Below, in pieces: positions 1 through 9,711 of a DNA stretch of 64,000 bases. This DNA is from Tepidibacter thalassicus DSM 15285 (GTDB lineage: Bacteria > Bacillota > Clostridia > Peptostreptococcales > Peptostreptococcaceae): assembly GCF_900129915.1 (NCBI RefSeq), contig NZ_FQXH01000009.1, positions 1 to 64,000 on the forward strand. Direction: 5' to 3'. Positions within the stretch are counted from its first letter, which is position 1. Each line of letters begins with the position of its first letter. The position numbers and the translations under genes are program-made. Under the pieces are notes generated by a model. The model searched no databases and was not told the origin of the DNA. It saw only the letters and a list, made by a program, of their open reading frames with translations.

Positions 1-150
1 CTGAAAGCATCTAAGCGCGAAGCCACCCTCAAGATAAGATTTCCCACCGCAAGGGTAAGACCCCAGGAAGACTACCTGGTAGATAGGTCCAAGGTGTAAG
101 CTCAGTAATGAGTTCAGCTGATGGATACTAATAGGTCGAGGACTTGACCA
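1..150 (+). rRNA. 23S ribosomal RNA, 3' end (partial)
   Basis: The first 150 bases read as the conserved 3' end of bacterial 23S rRNA, including the segment ending in GTCGAGGACTTGACCA. It is much richer in G+C than the surrounding DNA. The 5' part lies outside the window, and the exact 3' end is placed by family resemblance. Confidence 0.95.
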
Positions 151-190
151 ATAAATCTGTGCAGTTTTGAAAGTATGAAAAAATAAAGAT

Positions 191-309
<119 letters not shown>

Positions 310-525
310 TTATTTTGTAATGATTTATGTATATAATATTAAATATTGGTTATAATATTAATACACAGCTAAAAATTAAATTTAACTCAATCTCCCCCCT
401 AAAAGACTTCTATTTTAAATAGAGGTCTTTTTTTGTTATAATTTATTAAATGATTAAAGTTGGGATATTGTAGGTATATTAGTATTGAATTATAAAAATA
501 ATTAGTTGTAGGAAGAGGCGATTAC
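310..525 (+). other. Intergenic region between 5S rRNA and uvrB
   Basis: AT-rich spacer with one clear element, the terminator at 402-436. A possible uvrB promoter is TTGTAG (468-473), 17 bases, TATAAA (491-496). I see no LexA-type GAAC-N4-GTTC operator and no small gene. Confidence 0.5.
402..436 (+). terminator. Intrinsic terminator of the rRNA operon
   Basis: AAAGACTTCTATTT pairs with AAATAGAGGTCTTT (one G-U pair) and is followed by a run of T. It stands between the 5S gene and uvrB and would end the rRNA transcript. Confidence 0.85.
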
Positions 526-2496
526 ATGGAATTTAAATTAGAGTCGAAATTTAAGCCTACAGGTGATCAACCGCAGGCTATAGATAAAATTGTCAGTGCG
601 ATAAATAATAAAAAAAAATATGTAACGCTTTTAGGAGTTACAGGATCGGGAAAAACATTTACAATGGCAAATGTTATACAAAAAGTACAAAAACCCACAT
701 TGATTATAGCTCATAATAAAACACTAGCTGCACAGCTATATAGTGAATTTAAAGAATTTTTTCCTAATAATGCTGTTGAATATTTTGTAAGTTATTATGA
801 TTATTATCAACCAGAGGCATATGTAGCTCAAACGGACACATATATAGAAAAAGATGCTTTAGTAAATGAAGAAATAGATAAATTGAGACATTCAGCAACT
901 TCTGCTGTACTTGAAAGAAGAGATGTAATAGTAGTATCATCTGTATCTTGTATATATGGACTTGGAGATCCGAAAGAATATAAAGAGCTTATGCTATCTT
1001 TAAGGCCTGGGATACAAAAGGATAGGGATGAAGTTATAAAGAGATTAGTTGAAATACAATATGAAAGAAATGATGTAAATTTTGTAAGGGGAACGTTTAG
1101 AGTGAGAGGGGATATACTTGAAATAATACCTGCAAATTCAGATGAAATAGGAGTAAGAGTTGAATTTTTTGGAGATGAAATAGATAGAATAACAGAGATT
1201 AATTATCTAACAGGAGAAATAATAGGGGTTAGAAATCATGTAGTTATATTTCCTGCATCTCATTATGCAACTAGCAAAGAAAAACTTGAAAAAGCAATAG
1301 TTGAAATAGAAAAAGAACTTAATGAAAGAATAAAATACTTTAAGGAAAATGATAAATTGTTAGAAGCGCAAAGAATTGAACAGAGAACAAGATATGATAT
1401 AGAAATGCTTAGAGAAATTGGATTTTGTCAAGGAATAGAAAATTATTCAAGGTATTTAACGGAGAGAAAAGAGGGAGAAAAGCCGTATACTCTTATGGAT
1501 TTTTTTCCAGATGATTATTTGATAATAATAGATGAATCTCATGTTACAGTACCTCAAATAAGAGGAATGTATGGAGGAGATAGGTCTAGAAAAACTTCTC
1601 TTATTGAAAATGGTTTTAGGCTACCTTCAGCATATGATAATAGACCATTGAGTTTTGAAGAGTTTGAGGAGAATATAAATCAGGTATTGTTTGTATCAGC
1701 TACTCCTGGGTCTTATGAAATTCAAAATTCAAGTGAATTTGCAGAGCAGATTATAAGGCCGACAGGCCTTTTAGATCCTCAAATAGATGTAAGGCCAATT
1801 GATGGACAGATAGATAATCTTTTAGGAGAGATAAATAAGAGAGTTGAAAGCAAGGAGAGAGTTTTAGTTACGACACTTACTAAAAAAATGGCGGAAGATT
1901 TAACTGATTATTTAAGGAATGCAGGGATTAAAGTGAAGTATTTACATTCGGATATAGATACTTTAAAAAGAGTAGAAATTATAAGGGATTTAAGGATAGG
2001 GGAATTTGACGTATTAGTTGGGATAAATCTTTTAAGGGAAGGACTTGATATTCCTGAAGTATCTCTTGTTGCTATACTTGATGCAGATAAAGAGGGATTT
2101 TTAAGGTCAGAAACTTCTTTGATACAGACAATAGGGAGAGCTGCGAGAAATAAAAATGGAAAAGTTATAATGTATGCAGATAAAATAACCAATTCTATGG
2201 AAAAAGCAATAAGTGAGACAAATAGAAGAAGAAATATACAAATAAGGTACAATGAAGAACACGATATAGTACCTCAAACTATAAAAAAAGAGATAAGGAG
2301 TTTGATTGAGGCTACAATGATTGCTGATGAAGAAGTAGAATATGAAACAAAAAAAGAGCTAGATGTAAATGGAATAAAAGAAACTATAGAAAAATTAAAT
2401 CACGAAATGATGGAAGCTGCTAAAAATCTTCAATTTGAAAGAGCGGCACAACTTCGCGATAAGATAAATGAGCTTAAAGAAAGGATTGGGTATTGA
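526..2496 (+). CDS. uvrB: Excinuclease ABC subunit B (UvrB)
   Basis: DNA-damage recognition helicase of nucleotide excision repair. It receives damaged DNA from UvrA and positions UvrC for incision. The 656-residue length is normal for UvrB. The Walker A motif GVTGSGKT is near residues 37-44, the beta-hairpin region is rich in tyrosine ([13 protein letters not shown]), helicase motifs such as ATPGSYE and QTIGRAARN follow, and a UVR domain ([11 protein letters not shown]) closes the protein. ATG 526 follows GGAAGAGG. The stop overlaps the uvrA start as TGATG, so the two genes are translationally coupled. Confidence 0.97.
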   Translation: MEFKLESKFKPTGDQPQAIDKIVSAINNKKKYVTLLGVTGSGKTFTMANVIQKVQKPTLIIAHNKTLAAQLYSEFKEFFPNNAVEYFVSYYDYYQPEAYVAQTDTYIEKDALVNEEIDKLRHSATSAVLERRDVIVVSSVSCIYGLGDPKEYKELMLSLRPGIQKDRDEVIKRLVEIQYERNDVNFVRGTFRVRGDILEIIPANSDEIGVRVEFFGDEIDRITEINYLTGEIIGVRNHVVIFPASHYATSKEKLEKAIVEIEKELNERIKYFKENDKLLEAQRIEQRTRYDIEMLREIGFCQGIENYSRYLTERKEGEKPYTLMDFFPDDYLIIIDESHVTVPQIRGMYGGDRSRKTSLIENGFRLPSAYDNRPLSFEEFEENINQVLFVSATPGSYEIQNSSEFAEQIIRPTGLLDPQIDVRPIDGQIDNLLGEINKRVESKERVLVTTLTKKMAEDLTDYLRNAGIKVKYLHSDIDTLKRVEIIRDLRIGEFDVLVGINLLREGLDIPEVSLVAILDADKEGFLRSETSLIQTIGRAARNKNGKVIMYADKITNSMEKAISETNRRRNIQIRYNEEHDIVPQTIKKEIRSLIEATMIADEEVEYETKKELDVNGIKETIEKLNHEMMEAAKNLQFERAAQLRDKINELKERIGY

Positions 2497-5327
2497 TGGA
2501 AAATGAAAAGATAGTAATAAAAGGAGCAAAAGAGCATAATTTAAAAAATATTAATATAGAGATTCCGAGAAATAAATTTATAGTGTTTACAGGGATTTCT
2601 GGTTCTGGTAAGTCTTCTTTGGCATTTGATACTATATATGCAGAAGGACAGAGGAGGTATGTTGAAAGTTTATCAGCTTATGCTAGACAATTTCTAGGAC
2701 AAATAGAAAAGCCAAATGTTGAATATATAGAAGGATTATCTCCTGCAATATCTATAGATCAAAAGACAACATCGAAAAATCCTAGATCGACTGTTGGAAC
2801 TGTTACAGAAATATATGATTATTTAAGGCTTTTATTTGCTAGAATTGGAGAGCCGCACTGTCCTGTATGTGGTAAAAAAATAAGTCAAATGACAGTTCAA
2901 GAAATAGTAGATAAGGTTATGGAGCTTTCTGAAAGAACTAAAATACAGATATTATCACCTGTTGTTAGAGGAAAAAAAGGAAGGCATGAAAAAGTCATAG
3001 AAAATATTAAAAAAGAAGGATTTGTAAGAATAAGAGTTGATAAAGAACAATATGAAGTTACAGACGAAATAGAGTTAGAAAAAAATAAGAAACACGATAT
3101 AGAGGTTATAGTAGATAGAATAATAATAAAAAAAGGTATAGAAAGTAGATTGAGTGATTCTATTGAAACTGCTATTAAACTTTCAGATGGACTTGTGATT
3201 ATAGATATAATAAGTGATAGAGAGATACTTTTTTCAACTAAATTTACATGTCCTGACCATGGCATAGGAGTAGATGAATTATCTCCAAGAATGTTTTCAT
3301 TTAATAGTCCTTTTGGAGCATGTAAAAATTGTAATGGACTTGGAGATATGAAAAAAGTTGATAAAGATTTAGTTATACCAAATAAAGATTTATCTATAAA
3401 AGATGGAGCAATTGCTCCTTGGTTTTCGGTTGGGGGAGCTGGTAGTGAAGATACTTATTATTATAAAATGGTTGAAAGCTTAGCTAATGAATTTAATGTA
3501 TCGTTAGATATTCCATTTAAAGAATTACCAGATGAATTTACAAATGAGCTTTTATATGGGAATAACAATATACTTGTAAAATTTGATTATGAATCTAAAT
3601 TTGGGGGATATAGGACATATCAAGCACCATTTGAAGGAGTTATAAACAATTTAGAAAGAAGGTATAAAGAAACAAATTCAGAGTATATAAGAGAAAAAAT
3701 AGAAGAATTTATGATTGAAAGTCCATGTCCTGTATGTAAAGGAGCAAGACTTAAAAAAGAGAGTTTGTCAGTTCTTATAAATGATAAAAATATAAGTGAG
3801 ATTACTAATATGTCTATAAATGAGTTGTTAGATTTTATAGAAAATATTCAATTAAGTGAAAAACAAAAATTGATTGCCTTAGAAATACTAAAAGAGATAA
3901 AGAAAAGAGCAAAATTTTTAAAAGATGTAGGCCTTGAATATCTTAATTTATCAAGAAAAGCGGGAACTTTATCAGGGGGAGAATCACAGAGAATTAGGCT
4001 TGCAACTCAAATAGGGTCGGCATTAGTTGGAGTGCTTTATGTATTAGATGAACCAAGTATTGGACTTCATCAAAGGGATAATGAAAGATTAATTAAAACT
4101 TTAAGGCATTTAACTGATATAGGTAATACTCTTATAGTAGTAGAGCATGATGAAGATACTATGTATGCAGCGGATTATATAGTTGATATAGGACCAGGAG
4201 CTGGAATATATGGAGGAGAAATAGTTGCACAAGGAACAATAGATGAAATAAAGAAATGTGAAAAATCTATAACGGGAAAATATCTGAGTGGAAAAGAAAA
4301 AATAGTTATTCCAAATGAAGTTAGGAAACCTAATGGAAAATATATAGAAATAAAAAAAGCAAAAGAAAACAACTTGAAAAACATAGATGTAAAAATACCA
4401 CTTGGAGTATTTACATGTATAACAGGAGTTTCAGGATCAGGCAAAAGTTCACTTATAAATGAGATATTATATAAAGGTGTAGCTTCAAAGACTCAAGGAC
4501 TTAGAGTAAAACCGGGATTACACAAAGAAATATTAGGAGTAGAAAATATAGATAAAGTAATAAATATAGATCAATCACCTATAGGAAGAACACCGAGATC
4601 AAATCCTGCTACATATACTGGAGTATTTGATATGATAAGAGAAGTATTTTCTCAAACACCTGAAGCGAAAGCTAGAGGATATAAAAAGGGAAGATTTAGT
4701 TTTAATGTAAAAGGGGGAAGATGTGAAGCTTGTAAGGGAGATGGAATTATAAAAATAGAAATGCACTTTTTACCAGATGTATATGTACAATGTGAAGTGT
4801 GTAAAGGAGAAAGATATAATAGAGAAACTCTTCAAGTTAAATACAAGGGAAAAACTATATCTGATGTACTTAATATGAATGTAGAAGAAGCTGTTGAGTT
4901 TTTTGAAAATATACCAAAAATAAAGAGAAAACTTCAAACGCTTATAGATGTAGGGCTTTCATATATAAAACTTGGACAGCCATCAACTCAGTTATCAGGT
5001 GGAGAAGCTCAAAGAATTAAGCTTGCTACTGAGTTAAGTAAAAGATCTACAGGTAAAACACTTTATATATTAGATGAACCAACGACTGGTCTTCATATTG
5101 CAGATGTAGATAAACTTATAAAAGTGCTTCAAAAGCTTGTAGATGCAGGAAATTCAGTTGTAGTTATAGAGCACAATTTAGATGTCATAAAAACAGCAGA
5201 TTATATAATAGATTTAGGTCCAGAAGGTGGAGATAAAGGTGGACAAATAGTTGCTGAGGGAACTCCTAAAGAAGTATCACAAAATGAAAAATCATATACA
5301 GGAATGTTTTTAAAAAGATATTTTTGA
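2496..5327 (+). CDS. uvrA: Excinuclease ABC subunit A (UvrA)
   Basis: Dimeric ABC-type ATPase that scans DNA for bulky lesions and loads UvrB. The 943-residue protein has two ATP-binding modules, with Walker [10 protein letters not shown] near residue 33 and GVSGSGKSS near residue 645, and ABC signatures LSGGESQR and LSGGEAQR. Zinc-binding pairs are visible ([30 protein letters not shown]). ATG 2496 overlaps the uvrB stop and follows AAAGGATTGGG; an in-frame TTG one codon earlier is less likely. In many Clostridia uvrC follows, but here uvrC comes 6.7 kb later, after the metallophore genes. Confidence 0.97.
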   Translation: MENEKIVIKGAKEHNLKNINIEIPRNKFIVFTGISGSGKSSLAFDTIYAEGQRRYVESLSAYARQFLGQIEKPNVEYIEGLSPAISIDQKTTSKNPRSTVGTVTEIYDYLRLLFARIGEPHCPVCGKKISQMTVQEIVDKVMELSERTKIQILSPVVRGKKGRHEKVIENIKKEGFVRIRVDKEQYEVTDEIELEKNKKHDIEVIVDRIIIKKGIESRLSDSIETAIKLSDGLVIIDIISDREILFSTKFTCPDHGIGVDELSPRMFSFNSPFGACKNCNGLGDMKKVDKDLVIPNKDLSIKDGAIAPWFSVGGAGSEDTYYYKMVESLANEFNVSLDIPFKELPDEFTNELLYGNNNILVKFDYESKFGGYRTYQAPFEGVINNLERRYKETNSEYIREKIEEFMIESPCPVCKGARLKKESLSVLINDKNISEITNMSINELLDFIENIQLSEKQKLIALEILKEIKKRAKFLKDVGLEYLNLSRKAGTLSGGESQRIRLATQIGSALVGVLYVLDEPSIGLHQRDNERLIKTLRHLTDIGNTLIVVEHDEDTMYAADYIVDIGPGAGIYGGEIVAQGTIDEIKKCEKSITGKYLSGKEKIVIPNEVRKPNGKYIEIKKAKENNLKNIDVKIPLGVFTCITGVSGSGKSSLINEILYKGVASKTQGLRVKPGLHKEILGVENIDKVINIDQSPIGRTPRSNPATYTGVFDMIREVFSQTPEAKARGYKKGRFSFNVKGGRCEACKGDGIIKIEMHFLPDVYVQCEVCKGERYNRETLQVKYKGKTISDVLNMNVEEAVEFFENIPKIKRKLQTLIDVGLSYIKLGQPSTQLSGGEAQRIKLATELSKRSTGKTLYILDEPTTGLHIADVDKLIKVLQKLVDAGNSVVVIEHNLDVIKTADYIIDLGPEGGDKGGQIVAEGTPKEVSQNEKSYTGMFLKRYF

Positions 5328-5347
5328 CTTTAAAATAGTAAAAGAAG

Positions 5348-5374
5348 AAAGAGCCTAAATTTAGGCTCTTTTTA
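5348..5374. terminator. Bidirectional intrinsic terminator after uvrA
   Basis: AAAGAGCCTAAATTTAGGCTCTTTTT is a near-perfect palindrome. It ends in T on the plus strand, and on the minus strand it is followed by a pyrimidine-rich TTTCTTCTTTT run. It can serve both uvrBA and the minus-strand mini-gene at 5382-5492. Confidence 0.85.
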
Positions 5375-5381
5375 ATTATCT

Positions 5382-5492
5382 TTAAAGTAGTCCTATAAAT
5401 AAATTAGATATAAAATACATTAGAAGTAAAATACCCAAGCAAGCAGAAACATCTTTGACTCGGGTCGGAACCGACCTGTCAGCATGGGACAT
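5382..5492 (-). CDS. 36-residue small protein, unknown (mini-gene)
   Basis: A short reading frame with all parts of a gene: an extended -10 (TGATATAAT read on the minus strand, hexamer at 5530-5535), the ribosome site AAGGAG at about 5506-5511, ATG at 5492, TAA at 5382-5384, then a usable terminator. The protein begins MSHADRSVPTRVKDVSACLG and continues as a hydrophobic stretch to residue 36, so it may be a membrane-anchored peptide. The first 18 or so codons are strikingly G+C-rich for this genome (TCC, TCG, CCG, ACC, CGA, GTC), and the DNA there holds a palindrome CGGGTCGGAACCGACCTG. It could instead be a structured RNA that happens to be open. I do not assign a function. Confidence 0.5.
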   Translation of the reverse strand: MSHADRSVPTRVKDVSACLGILLLMYFISNLFIGLL

Positions 5493-5601
5493 GTCAACAC
5501 TCACACTCCTTAAAAATTTGATTACTATTATTATATCATAAACTTTAAAAAGGGTAACTATTAAATTATGTAATTTATATTTAAAAATTTTACAGGTTCT
5601 A

Positions 5602-5630
5602 TTGACACCATATATTGCCAGTGTTATAAT
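5602..5630 (+). promoter_or_regulatory. Consensus promoter of the metallophore operon
   Basis: TTGACA (5602-5607), a 17-base spacer, and TATAAT (5625-5630) preceded by TG one base upstream. Transcription would start near 5637, leaving a leader of about 165 bases before the first gene. Confidence 0.8.
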
Positions 5631-5646
5631 ACAAATGGAAACTAAA

Positions 5647-5666
5647 TGATAATGATTATTATTAAT
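5647..5666 (+). promoter_or_regulatory. Fur-like operator
   Basis: TGATAATGATTATTATTAAT just downstream of the predicted transcription start closely resembles the Fur consensus GATAATGATAATCATTATC. Binding here would block elongation or start. It resembles a Zur site (TCGTAAT-N-ATTACGA) less, so iron is the more likely signal, but zinc cannot be ruled out by eye. Confidence 0.6.
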
Positions 5667-5704
5667 TAATGATAGACATATTCATAATGATGTCTATTCA
5701 TTAA
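5666..5704 (+). promoter_or_regulatory. Leader hairpin upstream of the importer genes
   Basis: TTAATGATAGACAT pairs with ATGTCTATTCATTAA, leaving one bulged base and a loop of about ten bases. It lies in the untranslated leader and lacks a T run, so it is not a simple terminator. It may affect mRNA stability or form an additional operator. Confidence 0.45.
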
Positions 5705-5802
5705 AAGGGGAGAATGATTTACAGATTTAAAAAGTAATATCATTGTGTGATGAAGTATTAATTTAAAAAAGACATTTTAAATTTACAAAGGGAGGTATAC
5801 AT

Positions 5803-6966
5803 ATGAAGAGAAAGAATTTATTATTATTTTTGATTGTAGCAGTATTTTCAATGTTAATAGTAGGGTGTAGTACTCAAAAAACAGAAACAGCAATAACTAC
5901 AGCAAATGGTGATAAAAAAGCACAAATTAAGTTTAATGATATTTTAGGTAGAGAAGTTGTTTTAGATAAACCTGCTGAAAGAGTATTTCTTGGTTTTTAT
6001 TTTGAAAACTTTTTAGCGATAAATGGTATTGATTCTTTTGATAAAGTTGTTGCTATGTCAAAAGGTGAATGGAGTGATTTTTTTTATTCTCAATGGTTGA
6101 AATATTCAAAAGAAGTGCCTCGTCTTAATGATATAGTAGATACAGGTTCTATTTATAGTGGTAAATTTAGTATGGAAAAACTTCTTGCTACTCGTCCAGA
6201 TGTGGCTATTTTAGCACCGTTTCAATATGAAACATTAGGTGCAAATGTTGAAAAACTTGAACAAGCAGGAATCCCTGTTGTTGTTGTTGACTATAATGCA
6301 CAAACTCTTGAAAAACATATTAAAAGTACATTAATTATTGGAAAAGTAATGGGAAACGAAGAACGTGCTAAACAATTAGCAGATGAATATAAATCAGCTG
6401 TAGAAGATGTTAAAAATCGTGTGGCAAAATCAAAGCAATCAGTTAAATCTGTATATTTTGAACTTGCGAATAAAGGACCAAATGTATATGGAAATAGTTA
6501 TGGTAATTATATGTGGGGTAATCTTGTTAAATTAGGTGGAGGAAAAAATATAGCTGAAGGAAAAGTAGAAAGTTATGGTCCTTTAAGTCCTGAATACATA
6601 TTATCATCAAATCCAGATGTAATTTTCTTTGCAGGTTTAAATTGGGCTAAAAAAGATAAAGATTGTGTTTTAATGGGATTTGATGTTGAAGATAGTAGTA
6701 CTCAAGAAAAGCTTGAGGCTTATATTCAAAGACAAGGTTGGGATAAGTTAAATGCTGTTAAAAACAGAGAAGTTTATAGTATGGATCATGCTGGATTAAG
6801 AAGTCTTTATGATTATGTATACTTACAATACATAGCAAAGGCATTGCATCCAGAAGTTTTTAAAGACATTAACCCTTTAGAGAATCATAAGAAATTTTAT
6901 GAAAAATATCTTCCTGTTGAACCTATTGGCAATTTTATGACAAAATTAGGTGGTAATAATGAATAA
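5803..6966 (+). CDS. ABC transporter substrate-binding lipoprotein, FecB/FhuD type
   Basis: Extracellular lipid-anchored receptor that would bind a metal-metallophore complex and hand it to the permease. The N-terminus is a lipoprotein signal with lipobox LIVGC (Cys near residue 22). The rest is a 387-residue two-lobed binding protein of the iron-complex/cobalamin class, with the family's opening DILGREVVLDKPAERV and the motif LLATRPDVAIL. ATG 5803 follows GGGAGG. It is the first gene of a six-gene operon. Four of about ten arginines use CGT, whereas uvrB and uvrA use almost only AGA/AGG. Substrate is inferred from the neighbouring synthesis genes; heme or cobalamin remain alternatives. Confidence 0.85.
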   Translation: MKRKNLLLFLIVAVFSMLIVGCSTQKTETAITTANGDKKAQIKFNDILGREVVLDKPAERVFLGFYFENFLAINGIDSFDKVVAMSKGEWSDFFYSQWLKYSKEVPRLNDIVDTGSIYSGKFSMEKLLATRPDVAILAPFQYETLGANVEKLEQAGIPVVVVDYNAQTLEKHIKSTLIIGKVMGNEERAKQLADEYKSAVEDVKNRVAKSKQSVKSVYFELANKGPNVYGNSYGNYMWGNLVKLGGGKNIAEGKVESYGPLSPEYILSSNPDVIFFAGLNWAKKDKDCVLMGFDVEDSSTQEKLEAYIQRQGWDKLNAVKNREVYSMDHAGLRSLYDYVYLQYIAKALHPEVFKDINPLENHKKFYEKYLPVEPIGNFMTKLGGNNE

Positions 6967-8032
6967 TTCAAATACATCTATAGATTTAAATTCTAATTTC
7001 GTTAAAGGTGAAAATATATATAGGCAAATCAACAGGAAACGTCAAATAATATTTTTCATTGTACTAACAAGTTTAATTACTCTATTGTTAGTTGATTTAA
7101 TGGTAGGACCTGCTTGGTTAAAAATAGGTGATGTGATTAACGCTTTAAAGTTAGGACCTAAAGGAGATACTATGAATTCTGCTATTGTTTGGTCGGTAAG
7201 ACTTCCCATGACTGCTACATGCTTGTGTGTTGGAGCTGGATTAGGTCTTGCGGGTACACAGATGCAAACAATTTTGGCTAATCCACTTGCTAGTCCATAT
7301 ACTTTAGGTATATCTTCAGCTGCTGGATTTGGTGCTGCAATATCATTTTTGACTGGTTTTCCTATTAAAGGAATATCTTGGTTGAGCGTGCCTTTGTCTG
7401 CTTTTATTATGTCTCTTTGTGCGACTTTAGCAATATATATATTAGGAAAAGCTAAAGGAATGGATGCTAAAACTATGGTTTTGTTCGGTATTGTTGTTAA
7501 CTTTTTCTTTCAAGCTCTTCAATCTCTTGTGCAATTTAGAGCTACGCCAGAAGTTGCTCAACAGATTGTATTTTGGATGTTTGGGAGTTTATTAAAATCT
7601 ACTTGGACGGGTGTTTTTATAAGTGGAGGAGTTTTTTTAGTGTGTGCAATATTATTAACTCGTTATGCTTGGAGACTTACTGCTCTTTGTGCAGGGGAAG
7701 AAAGAGCAAGAAGTCTTGGTATAAATACAGATAAATTGCGTTTGAGAGTTTTTATTATTAGTGCATTACTTACAGCTGGAGCAGTTGCATTTATTGGAAC
7801 TATAGGTTTTATTGGTTTAGTTGCTCCTCATTTTGGACGTATGTTAGTTGGCGAAGACCAGCGTTATTTAGCTCCACTTTCAGCTTTGTTTGGAGTTCTT
7901 TTGATGCTTGTGGCTTCGATTATTGCTAAGGTGGTAATTCCTGGAGCGATAGTTCCGATTGGTATAGTTACATCTTTAGTTGGTGTACCGTTTTTACTTT
8001 ACTTAATTTTAAAGAGGAGTGAAGTTAAATGA
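6959..8032 (+). CDS. FecCD-type ABC transporter permease
   Basis: Membrane subunit of a type II (BtuC/FecCD) importer. It has 357 residues and roughly ten hydrophobic segments. Family landmarks are GAGLGLAGTQMQTILANPLASPYTLGISS (given as a region, residues about 90-118) and the coupling-helix region GFIGLVAPHFGRMLVG near residue 285. ATG 6959 sits 6 bases after AGGTGG and overlaps the end of the binding-protein gene by 8 bases; an in-frame GTG at 6950 is less likely. A single permease gene implies a homodimer. CGT codons recur, as in the previous gene. Confidence 0.9.
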   Translation: MNNSNTSIDLNSNFVKGENIYRQINRKRQIIFFIVLTSLITLLLVDLMVGPAWLKIGDVINALKLGPKGDTMNSAIVWSVRLPMTATCLCVGAGLGLAGTQMQTILANPLASPYTLGISSAAGFGAAISFLTGFPIKGISWLSVPLSAFIMSLCATLAIYILGKAKGMDAKTMVLFGIVVNFFFQALQSLVQFRATPEVAQQIVFWMFGSLLKSTWTGVFISGGVFLVCAILLTRYAWRLTALCAGEERARSLGINTDKLRLRVFIISALLTAGAVAFIGTIGFIGLVAPHFGRMLVGEDQRYLAPLSALFGVLLMLVASIIAKVVIPGAIVPIGIVTSLVGVPFLLYLILKRSEVK

Positions 8033-8814
8033 TTAATATGAAAATATCTAATATAGGTGTTAGTTTTCAAAATAAAACAGTATTAAAAGATATTTCAGCT
8101 GTACTTAAAGGCGGAGAGCTAACATCTATAATAGGTCCTAATGGAACTGGCAAAACAACATTAATTAAGTCTATAGCAAGACTTATTAAGTCGAGGGGAG
8201 ATGTTGTTTTAACAGATTCTCATGGTAATTCTTTATCTAAAAATAGTATTGCTTATGTTCCTCAGATGTCTACGACAACAACTGAGCTATCTGTATTTGA
8301 GATGGTGCTTTTAGGAAGAGTAAAAGATCTTACTTGGAAAGTTGAGAAGCATCATATAGATGCTGTAACTCAAATGTTAAAAGACCTTGGATTGTTATCA
8401 CTTAGTTACTTTCCATTTTGTAAACTTAGTGGAGGACAGCGTCAGCTTGTAACAATGGCTCAAGCATTAGTTTCAAAACCAAAGGTATTATTACTTGATG
8501 AACCTACTAGTGCATTAGATCTTCGTCATCAGCTTCAAGTTTTAGATATAGCTCAGCAGTATACTAAACAAACAGGGGCAATAACGCTTGTTGTTCTCCA
8601 TGATCTTGCTTTAGTTGCAAGATATAGTGATAATATACTTTTACTTCATGATGGAAAAATAGTCAAAAAAGGACTGCCAAAAGATGTATTAGATCCTAAT
8701 TTACTACAAGAGGTTTATAAAGTTGAAGTTGATGTTAGTGTTAGTAATGGGGGGTATACTACAGTAACACCAATAAGACCTATAATACCAATAAGATCTA
8801 GTATTGTTTGCTGA
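8029..8814 (+). CDS. ABC transporter ATPase, FecE type
   Basis: Cytoplasmic ATPase powering the importer (261 residues). Walker A is GPNGTGKTT, the signature is LSGGQRQL, Walker B is VLLLDEPTSALD, and the switch histidine is in VVLHDLAL. The start ATG overlaps the permease stop as ATGA, 12 bases after GAGGAG. After its stop comes a perfect 18-bp hairpin before the biosynthesis genes. Confidence 0.92.
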   Translation: MINMKISNIGVSFQNKTVLKDISAVLKGGELTSIIGPNGTGKTTLIKSIARLIKSRGDVVLTDSHGNSLSKNSIAYVPQMSTTTTELSVFEMVLLGRVKDLTWKVEKHHIDAVTQMLKDLGLLSLSYFPFCKLSGGQRQLVTMAQALVSKPKVLLLDEPTSALDLRHQLQVLDIAQQYTKQTGAITLVVLHDLALVARYSDNILLLHDGKIVKKGLPKDVLDPNLLQEVYKVEVDVSVSNGGYTTVTPIRPIIPIRSSIVC

Positions 8815-8820
8815 TTTGAA

Positions 8821-8866
8821 TTAAGTAAAAATATATAGGGATAAGTAACTATATATTTTTACTTAA
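8821..8866 (+). promoter_or_regulatory. Perfect 18-bp intra-operon hairpin
   Basis: TTAAGTAAAAATATATAG (8821-8838) is exactly repeated in inverted form at 8849-8866 with a ten-base loop. No T run follows, so it is a poor terminator. It lies between the uptake genes and the synthesis genes and may stabilise the upstream mRNA or reduce expression downstream. Confidence 0.6.
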
Positions 8867-8910
8867 ATTTAAAATCAAATATATATTAGTACAAAAGGGG
8901 AGATAATTAG

Positions 8911-9711
8911 GTGAAAGATAAATACAAGTTATTGCTTTCTTTAAAATTATTGGAATATGAAATAAAAGAGCTTATAAACTATTCGAAAGATTGTTATGAG
9001 TGTTTTGATTTTTTAAGTGATAAATTAGATTATCTTTGTGAGTTTATGAATTGCGAAGAAAATTTAAAACGATGGAATTTGTGGAAGGATGATTATCAAA
9101 TAAAATATTATTGTGAAAAGTTAAGAGAAACGGCATCAAATGCACTATGCTATATAGAGAAATATCAATCGAGTTGTATAGATAATGATGAATTAAATAG
9201 AAGTAATTATATAATGATGTTATCAGATTCTGTTAGATATGAATTTAAAAATTTAGGTATAAATAATAAATCTAAAGTTATTTTTGTTGGTTCTGGTGCA
9301 TTTCCGGTTTCAGCAATTACTATTGCTAAAGAAATAGGAGCTCAGGTAATGTGTGTGGATATAGACAATGAAGCTATAAGTCTTGCAAAAAATGTTACTG
9401 AATCTTTAAAGCTTGATTCTATTATAAAATTTTCTAGTAAAAGTTTAAGAGAGCTTGATTTTGTTAAAGTGGCTACTCATATTATTGTAGCTTCTCTTGT
9501 TAAGAATAAAAAGGAAGTTTTAGCTGATTTAAAAGAAAATATAAATACTAATGCTAAAATAATTTTAAGATATGGAAATGGTTTAAAATCGATTTTTAAT
9601 TATCCGTTTGAAAAAAATTTATCTAAAGATTGGATTCAAATAAAAATAGATGAAGATAAAAATATATATGATACTATTATTTTGGAGAGATCGTATTATG
9701 AGTGCGGTTAA
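8911..9711 (+). CDS. cntL: Nicotianamine synthase-like aminobutyrate transferase (CntL family)
   Basis: In the staphylopine family CntL moves the aminobutyrate part of S-adenosylmethionine onto histidine. The 266-residue protein has a helical N-terminal domain and a Rossmann domain with FVGSGAFPVSAITIAKE around residues 124-140, matching the FVGSGPLPL-type signature of nicotianamine synthases and differing from ordinary methyltransferases. An acidic SAM-binding segment (CVDIDNEAI) follows. GTG 8911 is the start, 8 bases after AGGGGAG. The adjacent opine dehydrogenase supports the assignment. No histidine racemase (CntK) gene is nearby, so L-histidine or another amine may be the acceptor. Confidence 0.85.
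   Translation: MKDKYKLLLSLKLLEYEIKELINYSKDCYECFDFLSDKLDYLCEFMNCEENLKRWNLWKDDYQIKYYCEKLRETASNALCYIEKYQSSCIDNDELNRSNYIMMLSDSVRYEFKNLGINNKSKVIFVGSGAFPVSAITIAKEIGAQVMCVDIDNEAISLAKNVTESLKLDSIIKFSSKSLRELDFVKVATHIIVASLVKNKKEVLADLKENINTNAKIILRYGNGLKSIFNYPFEKNLSKDWIQIKIDEDKNIYDTIILERSYYECG

Noticed and set aside
440-525. LexA operator in front of uvrB
   Set aside because: No GAAC-N4-GTTC-like palindrome is seen in the upstream region.
2897-3265. Open reading frame on the minus strand within uvrA, and similar antisense frames inside uvrB, uvrC, ilvC and others
   Set aside because: They lie wholly inside strongly supported genes, lack ribosome sites, and encode low-complexity Ser/Ile/Phe-rich sequence expected from the reverse of AT-rich codons.
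5714-5737. Seven-codon leader peptide upstream of the binding-protein gene
   Set aside because: The AGGGGAG is only one base from its ATG, too close for efficient initiation, and the peptide has no metal-related pattern.
8821-8866. Transcription terminator splitting the metallophore operon
   Set aside because: The hairpin is perfect, but AAATTTAAAATC follows instead of a T run, and no promoter is evident before cntL.
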